Of a stretch of 64,000 nucleotides of DNA, positions 9,344-18,216 are shown in pieces. The first letter of the stretch is position 1. Each line of letters opens with the position of its first letter. The stretch lies in assembly GCA_002840355.1 (NCBI GenBank), contig PHAL01000001.1, forward strand, positions 1 to 64,000, read 5' to 3'. The translations under genes were made by a program, and so were the position numbers. Origin of the DNA: Elusimicrobia bacterium HGW-Elusimicrobia-3 (GTDB taxonomy: Bacteria > Elusimicrobiota > Elusimicrobia > Elusimicrobiales > UBA9959). The notes beneath the pieces were generated by a model that was not told the origin of the DNA, made no database searches, and worked only from the letters and a program-made list of their open reading frames with translations.

Positions 9344-10201
9344 ATGACCGAAAACGATAACCGACCCGTCACACCCGAACAGCCCGCCCCGCCCCAGCAG
9401 GGCGCCGGGGAGAACCCCGCCGACGGCCTGCGCGCGGAGCTGGCCAAGGTACGCAAGAGCAACAAGGTGCTGGTCACCGTGGCCGCGGTGCTGGGCACCG
9501 TTTTCGTGCTGGCGGCCGGCGCGGCCTACGTGGTGTACATGAAGGTCAGCGCCGCCAAGGAAAACATAGAGCAGGCTTTCGCCTCCTTTCCGCCGCCGGA
9601 CCAGGGGTACCGGCCCGAGGCCGTCAGGCTGCCGGGCCAGGGCGTCGCCCTCTCCACCGCCATGCCGCGGTCTTCGCTGGGGCTGTTCAGCGGCGGCCTG
9701 CCGGGCTCTCCGGAGGGCCTGCCGGACATAGCGGCCGCCCAGGAGGCCGCGCAGGCCCTGTTCAAATATTCGGACCGCCCCATCGTGAAAGAGTTCATCG
9801 CGGACCTCAAAAAGAACCCCGAGATGGCCGCCGCTTTCGCCGCCAGCAAGGACGGCAACCCTTTCGCCGTCCTGTACACGGTGCGCAACGCCAAAGGCAT
9901 GGATAAACTGGTGATGCGCTACGCCGCCCGCCCGGAATTCCTGAAACTGATGATGGAAGTGGCCAATGACCCCGAACTAAAGCCCCTGATGAGCGGCCTG
10001 CCGCCAGGCATGGGCCTGCCCGCCGGGGCCCCGCCCGCCCGGGGCGTGCCGGTGATCTCCGCCCCCGCGGCGCAGCCCGCCGGCCAGTACGAGGAGGAGG
10101 AGGAGGAAGAGGACATAAAGTTCGACCCCTCGGCCATCAGCGGCCCCGCCGCCCGGCCGGCCTCGGGGGCGCAGCTGCCGCCGCCGGTTGACAGCGAATA
10201 A
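9344..10201 (+). CDS. Single-pass membrane protein with Pro/Ala-rich periplasmic region, unknown function
   Basis: ATG 9344 with upstream purine-rich AGGGGGA; one TM segment VLVTVAAVLGTVFVLAAGAAYVVYM. Start is internal to the track ORF. Confidence 0.7.
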   Translation: MTENDNRPVTPEQPAPPQQGAGENPADGLRAELAKVRKSNKVLVTVAAVLGTVFVLAAGAAYVVYMKVSAAKENIEQAFASFPPPDQGYRPEAVRLPGQGVALSTAMPRSSLGLFSGGLPGSPEGLPDIAAAQEAAQALFKYSDRPIVKEFIADLKKNPEMAAAFAASKDGNPFAVLYTVRNAKGMDKLVMRYAARPEFLKLMMEVANDPELKPLMSGLPPGMGLPAGAPPARGVPVISAPAAQPAGQYEEEEEEEDIKFDPSAISGPAARPASGAQLPPPVDSE

Positions 10202-10224
10202 TAATATAAGTTTAATATACAGAT

Positions 10225-11205
10225 ATGTGGCTCAGAATCCTAGGGCGTTTAGTCAAGAACGCCGCCAAGCCCGTCAGCGTATTCGTAATCCCGCATAACG
10301 GCATGACTTCGCTCCGGTTCAACCTGCCGGTGCTGCTCCTGCTCGTCTTCGGCGTGGCCTGGACGGGCGTCACCATCTGGGCGGGCTATATAGCCGGCCG
10401 CCACTTCGACTATTACGTCACCAAGGCCGACAACAAGATCCTGCGCGCCAAGATGGCCTATGTCTCCCAGCAGGTAGGCGACGGCCTGGCCTACCTGGAG
10501 ATGACCCGGCGCACCGACAACCAGCTGCGCAAGGTGCTGGGCATGGACCCCTCTTTCATGGAGCGGCAGGAGGGCTTCGGCGGCCCGCAGGAGACCGACC
10601 TGGCCGATTTTCGCCGCATGCTCACCGCCAAGGCCTCCGAGATCAAGGAGACCTCGCTCAACAACTCCATACAGAAGATGCAGGACGAGTCACGCAAGCG
10701 CCTGTCGAGCTACACCGAGATCACCCTTTACCTGACCGACCGGCATAACGGCGCCCGCGCCACCCCGGCCATCTGGCCCACCCAGGGCCGCGTCACGTCG
10801 CCTTACGGCTACCGCGTGCACCCGCTGCGCTTTACTGCCGAGTACCACAGCGGCGTCGACATCGCCAACGACGCCGGCACTCCGATCTACGCCACGGCCG
10901 ACGGCGTGATCCGCCACTCCGGCTGGGCGCAGGGCTACGGCATGTGCTCCGTCGTCGACCACGGCTTCGGCTATTCCACCCTTTACGGCCACATGAGCGA
11001 GCTCGTGGCCAAGGAAGGCACCGCGGTCAGGCGCGGGCAGGTGATCGGCCGCATGGGGTCCACCGGGACCTCCACCGGCAACCACCTGCACTACGAGGTC
11101 TGGACCGGCGGCATGCCGCGCGACCCCATGAAATTCCTGCAGGTGGGCGGCAAGGGCGCCGGCAATTTCGCCGGGCTTTTCGACGGTATCTTCAGGGGAC
11201 TGTAA
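10225..11205 (+). CDS. M23 family metallopeptidase (LytM-type)
   Basis: TSPYGYRVHPLRFTAEYHSGVDIAN ... GNHLHYEVW motifs. Confidence 0.93.
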   Translation: MWLRILGRLVKNAAKPVSVFVIPHNGMTSLRFNLPVLLLLVFGVAWTGVTIWAGYIAGRHFDYYVTKADNKILRAKMAYVSQQVGDGLAYLEMTRRTDNQLRKVLGMDPSFMERQEGFGGPQETDLADFRRMLTAKASEIKETSLNNSIQKMQDESRKRLSSYTEITLYLTDRHNGARATPAIWPTQGRVTSPYGYRVHPLRFTAEYHSGVDIANDAGTPIYATADGVIRHSGWAQGYGMCSVVDHGFGYSTLYGHMSELVAKEGTAVRRGQVIGRMGSTGTSTGNHLHYEVWTGGMPRDPMKFLQVGGKGAGNFAGLFDGIFRGL

Positions 11206-11215
11206 CGGAGGGCTT

Positions 11216-11638
11216 ATGGCCATGTTCAAGAACAACAATATCAGCTTCGAGAGCAAGAACGGCGACACCGTCATCGGCACCGAGGCCTATTTCCAGGGCA
11301 CGCTGACGGCCAAGGGCTCGCTGCGCGTGGACGGCCGCATAGACGGCTCCATCGTGGACGCCAAGATAGTGACCGTAGGCAAGAGCGGCAAGGTGAAGGG
11401 CGACATCTCCTGCGAGATCTGCTACGTCAGCGGCGAGGTCAAGGGCAACGTCACCGCCCTCGACCACATAGAGGCCCTCGCCGGCTCGCGCGTGGACGGC
11501 GACATCCGCGCCCCGCGCATCATGCTCGAGGAAGGCGCGATTTTCAACGGCAACTGCTCCATGGACCCCGCTCACAGGGCCCCGGCCGAACAGCAGCCGC
11601 AGACCAAAACCCAGAAAACAGAGGCGAAACAGCAATGA
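11216..11638 (+). CDS. Bactofilin (polymer-forming cytoskeletal protein)
   Basis: Repeats typical of bactofilin: GTEAYFQGTLTAKGSLRVDGRIDGSIVDAKIVTVGKSGKVKGDISCE. Confidence 0.92.
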   Translation: MAMFKNNNISFESKNGDTVIGTEAYFQGTLTAKGSLRVDGRIDGSIVDAKIVTVGKSGKVKGDISCEICYVSGEVKGNVTALDHIEALAGSRVDGDIRAPRIMLEEGAIFNGNCSMDPAHRAPAEQQPQTKTQKTEAKQQ

Positions 11639-12330
11639 TATCCTTCTTCTCCAAGCACAAGCGGCCCATCTTCGTGGTCGTCGTCGTCATCTTCGTCGGC
11701 TCCATCTTCTTCGTCAGCGGCCAGGTGTTCACCTCGTCCTCCATGGACGCGGTGGCCGAGGTCGGGGGGGAGAAGATCCCCTACCAGCGCTTCCTCACGC
11801 AGGTCAACCGCGTGATGGCCGGCGTCAGGGACTCCGGCACCGAGGTCAGCGAGATCGTGTCCAAGAGCGTCAAGCAGGAGGTTTTCCGCGAGATGGTCGT
11901 GGAGACGCTGCTCAGCCAGGAAGGCGACAAGCTCGGCATGATGGTGCCCGACTTCGAGGTGGCCGTGGAGGTGCAGAACACCCCGCAGTTCCAGGAAGCC
12001 GGGGCGTTCAGCCCGCGCGCCTACTACCAGGCCATTTACGGCGAGTTCCAGATGTCCCCGGCCGAGTACGAGGCCTGGCGCAAGAAGGCCCGCCTGGCCA
12101 ACAAGTTCAAGCAGTTCGTCTACAACAGCCTCAAGGTCACCCCCGAAGAGGTCAAGTCCTACTACCTGGCCAAGAACAAGAGCCTCAGGAATTTCGACAA
12201 GGAAAAGGGCAAGTACGCCGCCGAGCTCGCCCAGGCCAAGTTCTCCGACGTGGTGAACTACCACCTGCGCCAGCTCGTCACGCGCAACGAAGTGCGCAAC
12301 TACCTGGAAGCCCGCGAACAGGGCCGCTAA
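11635..12330 (+). CDS. SurA/PpiD N-terminal-domain-like membrane-anchored chaperone
   Basis: N-terminal TM, AEVGGEKIPYQRFLTQVN and LLSQEGDKLGMMVPDFEV; ATGA overlap with the bactofilin gene. Confidence 0.75.
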   Translation: MISFFSKHKRPIFVVVVVIFVGSIFFVSGQVFTSSSMDAVAEVGGEKIPYQRFLTQVNRVMAGVRDSGTEVSEIVSKSVKQEVFREMVVETLLSQEGDKLGMMVPDFEVAVEVQNTPQFQEAGAFSPRAYYQAIYGEFQMSPAEYEAWRKKARLANKFKQFVYNSLKVTPEEVKSYYLAKNKSLRNFDKEKGKYAAELAQAKFSDVVNYHLRQLVTRNEVRNYLEAREQGR

Positions 12331-12348
12331 AGCCCCGGGGCCCGGAAC

Positions 12349-12385
12349 GCGCCGACCCGCCCCGCGCTGGTCGGCGCTTTTTTTT
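12349..12385 (+). terminator. Rho-independent terminator
   Basis: GCGCCGAC (12349-12356) / GTCGGCGC (12370-12377) plus T8. Confidence 0.85.
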
Positions 12386-12388
12386 ACC

Positions 12389-13111
12389 ATGATAGAGATC
12401 AAGAACCTTACCAAGAGCTTCGGCAACTTCAAGGCCGTCGACGACCTGTCGCTCTCCGTGGCGCCGGGCGAGATCTTCGGCTTCCTGGGCCCCAACGGCG
12501 CCGGCAAGACCACCACGGTCAAGATCCTCTCGGGCATCATGCGCCCCACCTCGGGCAGCGTCAGCGTGGCCGGCTTCGACGTGGCCGCGAGCCCGCTGGA
12601 GGCCAAGCGCCGCATGGCCTACATCCCCGACGAGCCTTTCGTCTACCCCAAGCTCACCGGCTGGGAGTTCATGCGCTTCATCGGCGACATCTACGCCGTG
12701 CCCGCCGCCGAGCAGAAGAAGCGCATCCCCGAGCTGCTGGAAACTTTCGAGCTGACCGCCGCTTCCGGCGAGCTGCTGGAAGGCTACTCGCACGGCATGA
12801 AGCAGAAGCTGCTGATAGCCAGCGTGCTGCTGCGCAAGCCCAAGGTTGTGCTCTTCGACGAGCCCACCGTGGGCCTGGACCCCAAGAGCATCCGCCGCTT
12901 CAAGACCCTGCTGGCCGACATAGCCCGCGGCGGCGCCGCCGTCTTCATGTGCACCCATATCCTCGACATGGCCGAGAGGCTCTGCCACACCGTCGGCATC
13001 ATCTACCGCGGCCGCCTGGTCACCAAGGGCACCGTGGACGAGGTGAAAAAGCTGACCGCCGCCCCGGGCGTGCGCTCGCTCGAGGACGTCTTCCTGGAAC
13101 TCACCGAGTAA
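12389..13111 (+). CDS. ABC transporter ATP-binding protein
   Basis: Walker A GPNGAGKTT, Walker B KVVLFDEPTVGLDP. Confidence 0.95.
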   Translation: MIEIKNLTKSFGNFKAVDDLSLSVAPGEIFGFLGPNGAGKTTTVKILSGIMRPTSGSVSVAGFDVAASPLEAKRRMAYIPDEPFVYPKLTGWEFMRFIGDIYAVPAAEQKKRIPELLETFELTAASGELLEGYSHGMKQKLLIASVLLRKPKVVLFDEPTVGLDPKSIRRFKTLLADIARGGAAVFMCTHILDMAERLCHTVGIIYRGRLVTKGTVDEVKKLTAAPGVRSLEDVFLELTE

Positions 13112-13112
13112 T

Positions 13113-14780
13113 ATGCTCCCCGTACTGCTCACCCGCAAGGCCGTCACCTTCCGCAATACCCTGCTGGGGCTGCGCGGCTGGCGTCTCGCCAAGAATTTAA
13201 TGTTCTCCGGCGCCGGCCTGGTGATGCTGGCCGCCCTGTACGCCGGCTTCTGGCGCCTGCTCAACTACCTCGAGGGGGTGGAACTGATAGGCCCCATCCT
13301 CTCCTGGAAGCTCACCTCGATGGTGCTGCTGATGACCTTCGCGATGGTGGTGGTTTCGTCTATCATCATCTCGATGACCACGCTGTATTATTCCTTCGAC
13401 CTGAAGTTCCTGTTCTCCACGCCGCTCGACCTGCGCTCGATCTTCATCGACAAGGCCTTCGAGACGGTGTTCTACTCGTCGTGGACGCTGGTGCTGGCCC
13501 TGCTGCCCTACATCGCGGCGCTGGGCCGCATCAAGGGGCTGGACTGGGGCTTCTACCTGGCCTACGCCGGGCTGATGGTGCCCTTCGTCCTGCTGGCGGG
13601 GGCCTTCGGCATATTGTTCAGCATGATAGTGATGTACGCCTTCCCGTCGTCGCGCACGCGCGACATCACCTGGCTGCTGGGCAGCCTGTCGGTAGGCTTC
13701 GTCTACGTGGTGTTCCGCTTCTCCCGGCCCGAGAAGCTGCTGCGGCCCGATTCGCTGGAGGTGGTGGCGCAGTACATACAGTACCTGCAGTCGCCCACGG
13801 CCCCGTACATGCCGTCCTGGTGGGTCACCCGTGCCATGGAGGCCTACTCGGCGGCGCGCTGGGAGGCCTTCGCCTCCAACGCCGGCGTGCTGGTGCTGGC
13901 CGCGGCGGCCATATATATCTTTATCTACTTCCTGTCGGGGCGGCTGTATATGCGCGGCTTCAGCGGCGCGCAGGGCTCGCCGCGCTTCAAGGGCGGCCGC
14001 CGCGAGCTGCCCGAGCAGCGCCTCGCCGAACGCCTGCCCGCCCTGCGCCCGGCGCTGACGCTGTACTGGAAGGACCGCCTGGCGCTGGGCCGCGACGCGC
14101 GCTACTGGTCGCAGCTCATCCTGATAGGCGCGCTGATCGCCGTCTACCTGTTCAGCATCCGCCAGCTGCCGCTGGACACGCCCGACATCCGCAGCCTGGT
14201 CTCTTTCCTCAACGTCGGCGTGGCCGGCTTCGTGATGGCGGCCATCGGCCTGCGCTTCACGTTCCCGGCCATCAGCCTGGAGGGCAACAGCTACTGGCTG
14301 CTCAAGTCCGCGCCCATCAGCGCCCTCGGCGTGATGCGCGAGAAGCTGATGGTCTCGCTGCTGCCGTCGCTCCTCATCGGCCTGGTGCTCATCACCGTCT
14401 CCAACCGGCTGCTCGGGGCGGACTTCTTCATCGCCGCGCTGTCCACGTTCACCATCCTGGTGGCCGCGCTGGTGATCACCGTGATGGGCATCGGCTTCGG
14501 CGCCGCTTTCCCCGATTTCAACGTCGAGAACATTCACCAGCTGGAGTCCTCCTACGGCGGCTTCCTGTACATGGCTTGCTGCATGGGCTACCTGTCGCTG
14601 CTGGTCGCCGTGGAGGCCTGGCCGGTGCAGATGCATTTCGCCGAGCGCTTCGGCCGGGCCCACCCGTGGGACCTGCGGGCCGTGGCCCTGAGCGCCGCCA
14701 TGTTCGTGGGGCTCAACGCGGCCGCGCTCTACATCCCCTGGAAGGCCGGCCAGCGCAATCTGGAACGGCACGAGATCTGA
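13113..14780 (+). CDS. ABC transporter permease (multi-TM)
   Basis: Many hydrophobic segments; immediately downstream of the ATPase gene. Confidence 0.8.
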   Translation: MLPVLLTRKAVTFRNTLLGLRGWRLAKNLMFSGAGLVMLAALYAGFWRLLNYLEGVELIGPILSWKLTSMVLLMTFAMVVVSSIIISMTTLYYSFDLKFLFSTPLDLRSIFIDKAFETVFYSSWTLVLALLPYIAALGRIKGLDWGFYLAYAGLMVPFVLLAGAFGILFSMIVMYAFPSSRTRDITWLLGSLSVGFVYVVFRFSRPEKLLRPDSLEVVAQYIQYLQSPTAPYMPSWWVTRAMEAYSAARWEAFASNAGVLVLAAAAIYIFIYFLSGRLYMRGFSGAQGSPRFKGGRRELPEQRLAERLPALRPALTLYWKDRLALGRDARYWSQLILIGALIAVYLFSIRQLPLDTPDIRSLVSFLNVGVAGFVMAAIGLRFTFPAISLEGNSYWLLKSAPISALGVMREKLMVSLLPSLLIGLVLITVSNRLLGADFFIAALSTFTILVAALVITVMGIGFGAAFPDFNVENIHQLESSYGGFLYMACCMGYLSLLVAVEAWPVQMHFAERFGRAHPWDLRAVALSAAMFVGLNAAALYIPWKAGQRNLERHEI

Positions 14781-14790
14781 GGTATACAAC

Positions 14791-15489
14791 ATGATAAAAA
14801 GAACTCTCCTGATAGCCGCCGCCGCGCTGCTCTGCGCCGGCCCCGCCGCCGCCGCGGAGCCCGCCGCGGAGCCCGCCGGCGGCAAGAGCCGCCCGCAGTT
14901 CGCTTTAACCTTTGACGACGGCCCCGGCGCCGTCACCGAGGAACTGCTGGCCCTGCTGCAGAAACGCGGCGCCAAGGCCACCTTCTTCATGCTGGGCGGC
15001 TCGGTGCGCGCCCGCCCCGGCGTGGCCAAAAAGGTGCACGATGCCGGCCACCTGATAGCCAACCATACCTACTCGCACAAGAACTGGTTCAGGCTGGGCA
15101 AGGGGGCGGACCGCGAAAAACTGCTGGCCGCCGAGGTGAAGCGGGCCGAGGAGGCCATCGTGAAGGCCACCGGCTTCCGGCCGGCCATACTGCGCATGCC
15201 CAACGGCTACGACCGGCCCTGGGTGCGCGAGGCCGCCAAAAAACTGGGCTACCGGGCCGTCAACTGGAGCTACGGCAGCGACTGGACCAAAACCCCGGAA
15301 GACAAGATGACGGAGGAGTACCGCAAGGCCACGCGCGCCGGCGGCGTGCTGCTGCTGCACGACGGGGGGGGCAGGAGCCGCGAGAAGACGCTGCGCATCA
15401 CCGCGGCCATCCTCGACGAGGCGGAGCGCCTGGGCCTGCAGGCCGTGCGGCTGGACGTGCTGCAGCCGGAGCGGGCCCCGAAGCGGTGA
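14791..15489 (+). CDS. Polysaccharide deacetylase family protein (NodB-like)
   Basis: Signal peptide; ALTFDDGPG, HLIANHTYSH, LRMPNGYDRP, LLHDGGG. Confidence 0.93.
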   Translation: MIKRTLLIAAAALLCAGPAAAAEPAAEPAGGKSRPQFALTFDDGPGAVTEELLALLQKRGAKATFFMLGGSVRARPGVAKKVHDAGHLIANHTYSHKNWFRLGKGADREKLLAAEVKRAEEAIVKATGFRPAILRMPNGYDRPWVREAAKKLGYRAVNWSYGSDWTKTPEDKMTEEYRKATRAGGVLLLHDGGGRSREKTLRITAAILDEAERLGLQAVRLDVLQPERAPKR

Positions 15490-15509
15490 ATTTAGTAGAA
15501 TAGCTTAGC

Positions 15510-15593
15510 GGGCGAGTGGCGGAACCGGTAGACGCACAGGTCTCAAAAACCTGCGATCTCACGATCATGAGGGTTCGATCCCCTCCTCGCCCA
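15510..15593 (+). tRNA. tRNA-Leu (anticodon CAA)
   Basis: GGGCGAG...CTCGCCC acceptor, CAGGT-CTCAAAA-ACCTG anticodon arm, variable arm, GGTTCGATCCC T-arm; TAGAAT -10 at 15496-15501. Confidence 0.93.
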
Positions 15594-15612
15594 AGGCTTT
15601 AAAAAGAAAAAG

Positions 15613-15640
15613 GGAACGATCATCGTTCCCTTTTTTTTAT
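15613..15640 (+). terminator. Terminator (tRNA-Leu side; also faces the convergent PerM gene)
   Basis: GGGAACG-ATCAT-CGTTCCC followed by T8. Confidence 0.8.
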
Positions 15641-15653
15641 TGTGCGGCCGGCC

Positions 15654-16733
15654 TCAGGTGAACGGGATGCTGATGCGGGTGGGCTCGGGCTTGGGCTTCC
15701 AGCGGAACTCGGTCTCCTGCAGCTCTATGGCGATGAGCAGGATCTCCTTGATGATGCAGGTGACGGGGATGGAGAAGACCACGCCCCAGATGCCGCCTAT
15801 CTCGCCGCCGGCCATCAGCGCCAGCAGGATGATGGCCGGGTTCAGCTTCACGGCCTTCTTCATGATGTAGGGCTGCAGGAACCAGTCGTCGAAGAAGCGG
15901 ATGCCGGTGAAGAAGGCCAGGATCTTCACTATCGGCAGCAGCGTGCCGAACTGCAGGTAGGCCACCACCGACGAGAGCACCGCCCCCACGATGGCGCCCA
16001 GGTAGGGCACCAGGCTCGAGACGCCTATCAGTATGGCGATCACGGCCGCGTAGTTGAGGTCCATCAGCACCAGGCCGGTGAAGGCGATGAGGAAGATGAT
16101 GAAGGCCTCGGTCAGGATGCCGCGCAGGTAATTGCCCAGCGAGCCGTCTATGCGCGAGGCGATGTGCAGGATGAGCTCGGAGTGGCGCGAGGGCAGGTGG
16201 TCGAGCAGGTAGTCGATGAGGCCCGCGCCGCCGATGAGCATGAAGAAGGTGATGAACGGCACGATGAACAGCAGCGACAGCGCCGGCAGCAGCCCCAGCA
16301 GGAACTGCGGGGCCAGGTCCAGCAAATGCTGCAGCTTGTCGGCGAGTTTCAGGCCGGCGAGGAAAGGGAAACTGGCCGTGGCCCTGGCGTTGAGGTTGGT
16401 GAAATAGGCCTCTATGCGCCCGGCGTAGGCGGGCCAGGACTGCTGCAGCGTTTCCAGGTCGTAGGAGAGAAAATGGAACAGCAGGTACACGCCTATGAAC
16501 AGCAGCGCGCCCACGCCGAGGTAGAGGCCCGCCACGGAGTAGGTGCGCTTGATGCCGCGCACCTCGAAGTAGCGTATCAGCGGGCTGAGGATGTAGGCGA
16601 GCGCCGCGCTGAGGATGAAGGGGAGGATGGCGCCCTTGGCCAGCACGATGAAGTAGACCAGCGCCGCGGCCATCACGGCCGGCAGCACCAACTGGGCGTA
16701 GCCTTTCTTCAGCGCGGGGGAATCGGCGGCCAT
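15654..16733 (-). CDS. AI-2E family (PerM-like) transporter
   Basis: Multi-TM; FILSAALAYILSPLIRYFEVRGIKR and GVSSLVPYLGAIVGAV typical of the family. Confidence 0.88.
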   Translation of the reverse strand: MAADSPALKKGYAQLVLPAVMAAALVYFIVLAKGAILPFILSAALAYILSPLIRYFEVRGIKRTYSVAGLYLGVGALLFIGVYLLFHFLSYDLETLQQSWPAYAGRIEAYFTNLNARATASFPFLAGLKLADKLQHLLDLAPQFLLGLLPALSLLFIVPFITFFMLIGGAGLIDYLLDHLPSRHSELILHIASRIDGSLGNYLRGILTEAFIIFLIAFTGLVLMDLNYAAVIAILIGVSSLVPYLGAIVGAVLSSVVAYLQFGTLLPIVKILAFFTGIRFFDDWFLQPYIMKKAVKLNPAIILLALMAGGEIGGIWGVVFSIPVTCIIKEILLIAIELQETEFRWKPKPEPTRISIPFT

Positions 16734-16734
16734 G

Positions 16735-17226
16735 CTAGTTCTCCGCCGGTTTTTCCATGAGGTCGCGCAGGCGGGCCGACAGGATGCGGGCCAGCTGCGA
16801 GGCTATGGTCACGCCTATCCTGGGCCGCGCGTACAGCAGCGAGTCCAGCTTGATCTTGAAGAGCATGAAGACCTTGGTCTCCTCGGCCGCCACGGCGGTG
16901 GCCGTGCGGGGCATCTCTTCCAGCAGCGCCATCTCGCCGAAGAACTCGCCGGGGTGCACCTCGGCTATCACTTCGGTCTTCTGCGCCGCGGGGTCCAGCC
17001 GCGACAGCGCGATCTTGCCGGAGAAGACGATGAACAGCGCGCGGCCGATGTCGCCCTGCGCGAAGATGGTCTCGCCCTTGAGGTAGGTGCGCTCCTGCAG
17101 GCTCTCGAGCACGTGGATCATCGCGCGCTTGGTGATGCCTTCGAAAAGCCTGATGCCGCGCAGGAAGTCCAGCTTGCGCAGGATCTCCTCGTCGTAGATG
17201 CTGTGGAGGATGTTGAGGAAACTCAT
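16735..17226 (-). CDS. Cyclic nucleotide-binding domain protein
   Basis: GETIFAQGDIGRALFIVFSGKIAL...HPGEFFGEMALLEEMPRTATAVA. Confidence 0.88.
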   Translation of the reverse strand: MSFLNILHSIYDEEILRKLDFLRGIRLFEGITKRAMIHVLESLQERTYLKGETIFAQGDIGRALFIVFSGKIALSRLDPAAQKTEVIAEVHPGEFFGEMALLEEMPRTATAVAAEETKVFMLFKIKLDSLLYARPRIGVTIASQLARILSARLRDLMEKPAEN

Positions 17227-17478
17227 TTAACCCCTCGTGAAAAGCCCGTAAACGGCCTTGGCCGCCGTGAACCAGCCGCTGGAAACGGCTTCGGTGACCG
17301 ACTTCACGCCGGTGATCAGCGGGTCGAGCGCGGTCAGCTTGCCGTCGGCGTTGAGCGCGAGGTATTCCACGGCCTTGGCCGTGTGGCGCAGCTGCTGCAG
17401 CGTCAGGATGGCCTGTACGACGAGGGCCACGAAGGCCAGCGTCACTATTATCGCGCAAGTGGTGAGAATTATGTCCAT
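17227..17478 (-). CDS. Small membrane protein, DUF948-like
   Basis: 83-aa ORF with N-terminal TM and amphipathic helix; adjacent to and co-directional with the cNMP gene. Confidence 0.55.
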   Translation of the reverse strand: MDIILTTCAIIVTLAFVALVVQAILTLQQLRHTAKAVEYLALNADGKLTALDPLITGVKSVTEAVSSGWFTAAKAVYGLFTRG

Positions 17479-17541
17479 AGTTTCCTCCGCAACCCTAATC
17501 TACGTGTAGTATATAAAATTTATAAACCCTGAAAAGACCCG

Positions 17542-18117
17542 CTAGCCGCCGTGGGGGGAATGGAGCGCGGTGAACTCCCGGTCGCCCAGCACCGCGTCCC
17601 GGTTCTTGTCGAAGGGCCGCCAGAACTTGCCGGGCACCGGCTCCAGCAGGAAGGCCGAATAGGCCGCCAGCGCGGCCGCCGCGTCGCCGGGGAAGGAGGA
17701 GAGCACCAGGGCGGGCTCGGCCGGGCCGTCCGTGCCGCCCACGTACTGCGCGGCGCTCGACCAGCGGTAGCCCTCGGGCCGGGCGGAGAGCTGCTCGCGC
17801 ACCGGCTCCATGTGGATGTAGCGCGCCAGGTGGGCCGCGTACTTCTCGGGCTGTATCAATTTGTACTTGCAGTGCCCCGGCTTGTAGTCGGCTAGCGCGC
17901 TCCCCTTGGCGAAGCTCCCCATCACCGAGTGCAGGTCGGCGCCGGAGCTGACGAAATAGAGCAGCGCGCGGTTGGGGAGCAGCGCGTAGGCGGCGAGCCG
18001 GAGCTTGTGGTCCAGCTTGGCTTTTTCCAGCAGCCGCAGGTATTCGGCCAGGCTCTCCTGGCTTTTAAGTACGGCTCCGGTGTCGGTAACGAGGCAATGG
18101 GCGTTTTCACTTAGCAT
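17542..18117 (-). CDS. REP-associated tyrosine transposase (Y1/TnpA_REP)-derived protein, HUH motif lost
   Basis: AYALLPNRALLYF (vs xMPNHVHLL), ARYIHMEPVRE (vs RYIHxNPVRA), PEGYRWSSAAQYVGG, VLGDREF. Start at ATG 18117; the 939-aa track ORF is a spurious fusion with antisense ileS. Confidence 0.75.
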   Translation of the reverse strand: MLSENAHCLVTDTGAVLKSQESLAEYLRLLEKAKLDHKLRLAAYALLPNRALLYFVSSGADLHSVMGSFAKGSALADYKPGHCKYKLIQPEKYAAHLARYIHMEPVREQLSARPEGYRWSSAAQYVGGTDGPAEPALVLSSFPGDAAAALAAYSAFLLEPVPGKFWRPFDKNRDAVLGDREFTALHSPHGG

Positions 18118-18216
18118 CCCTAGATTGTAGCACATGGGGCCCGCCTGCCGGTCTGCCGGGAGCGGGGAGGCGGGTTTTTTGTATAATTGTATTTTATATA
18201 TAAAGGACGCCCCGAC

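Noticed and set aside
13197-15062. 621-aa minus-strand ORF opposite ABC permease/deacetylase (and similar long antisense ORFs at 22485-24482, 25705-27657, 57827-59038, 553-2382)
   Set aside because: Composition rich in His/Gln/Gly/Val repeats, with well-supported families on the opposite strand. Typical high-GC antisense artefacts.
15363-15371. Poly-G tracts of 7-8 inside genes (about 11764-11770, about 15364-15371, about 24191-24198) as phase-variation loci
   Set aside because: Tracts are in frame in intact genes, short (8 or fewer), and expected occasionally in GC-rich DNA; no direct evidence of slippage.
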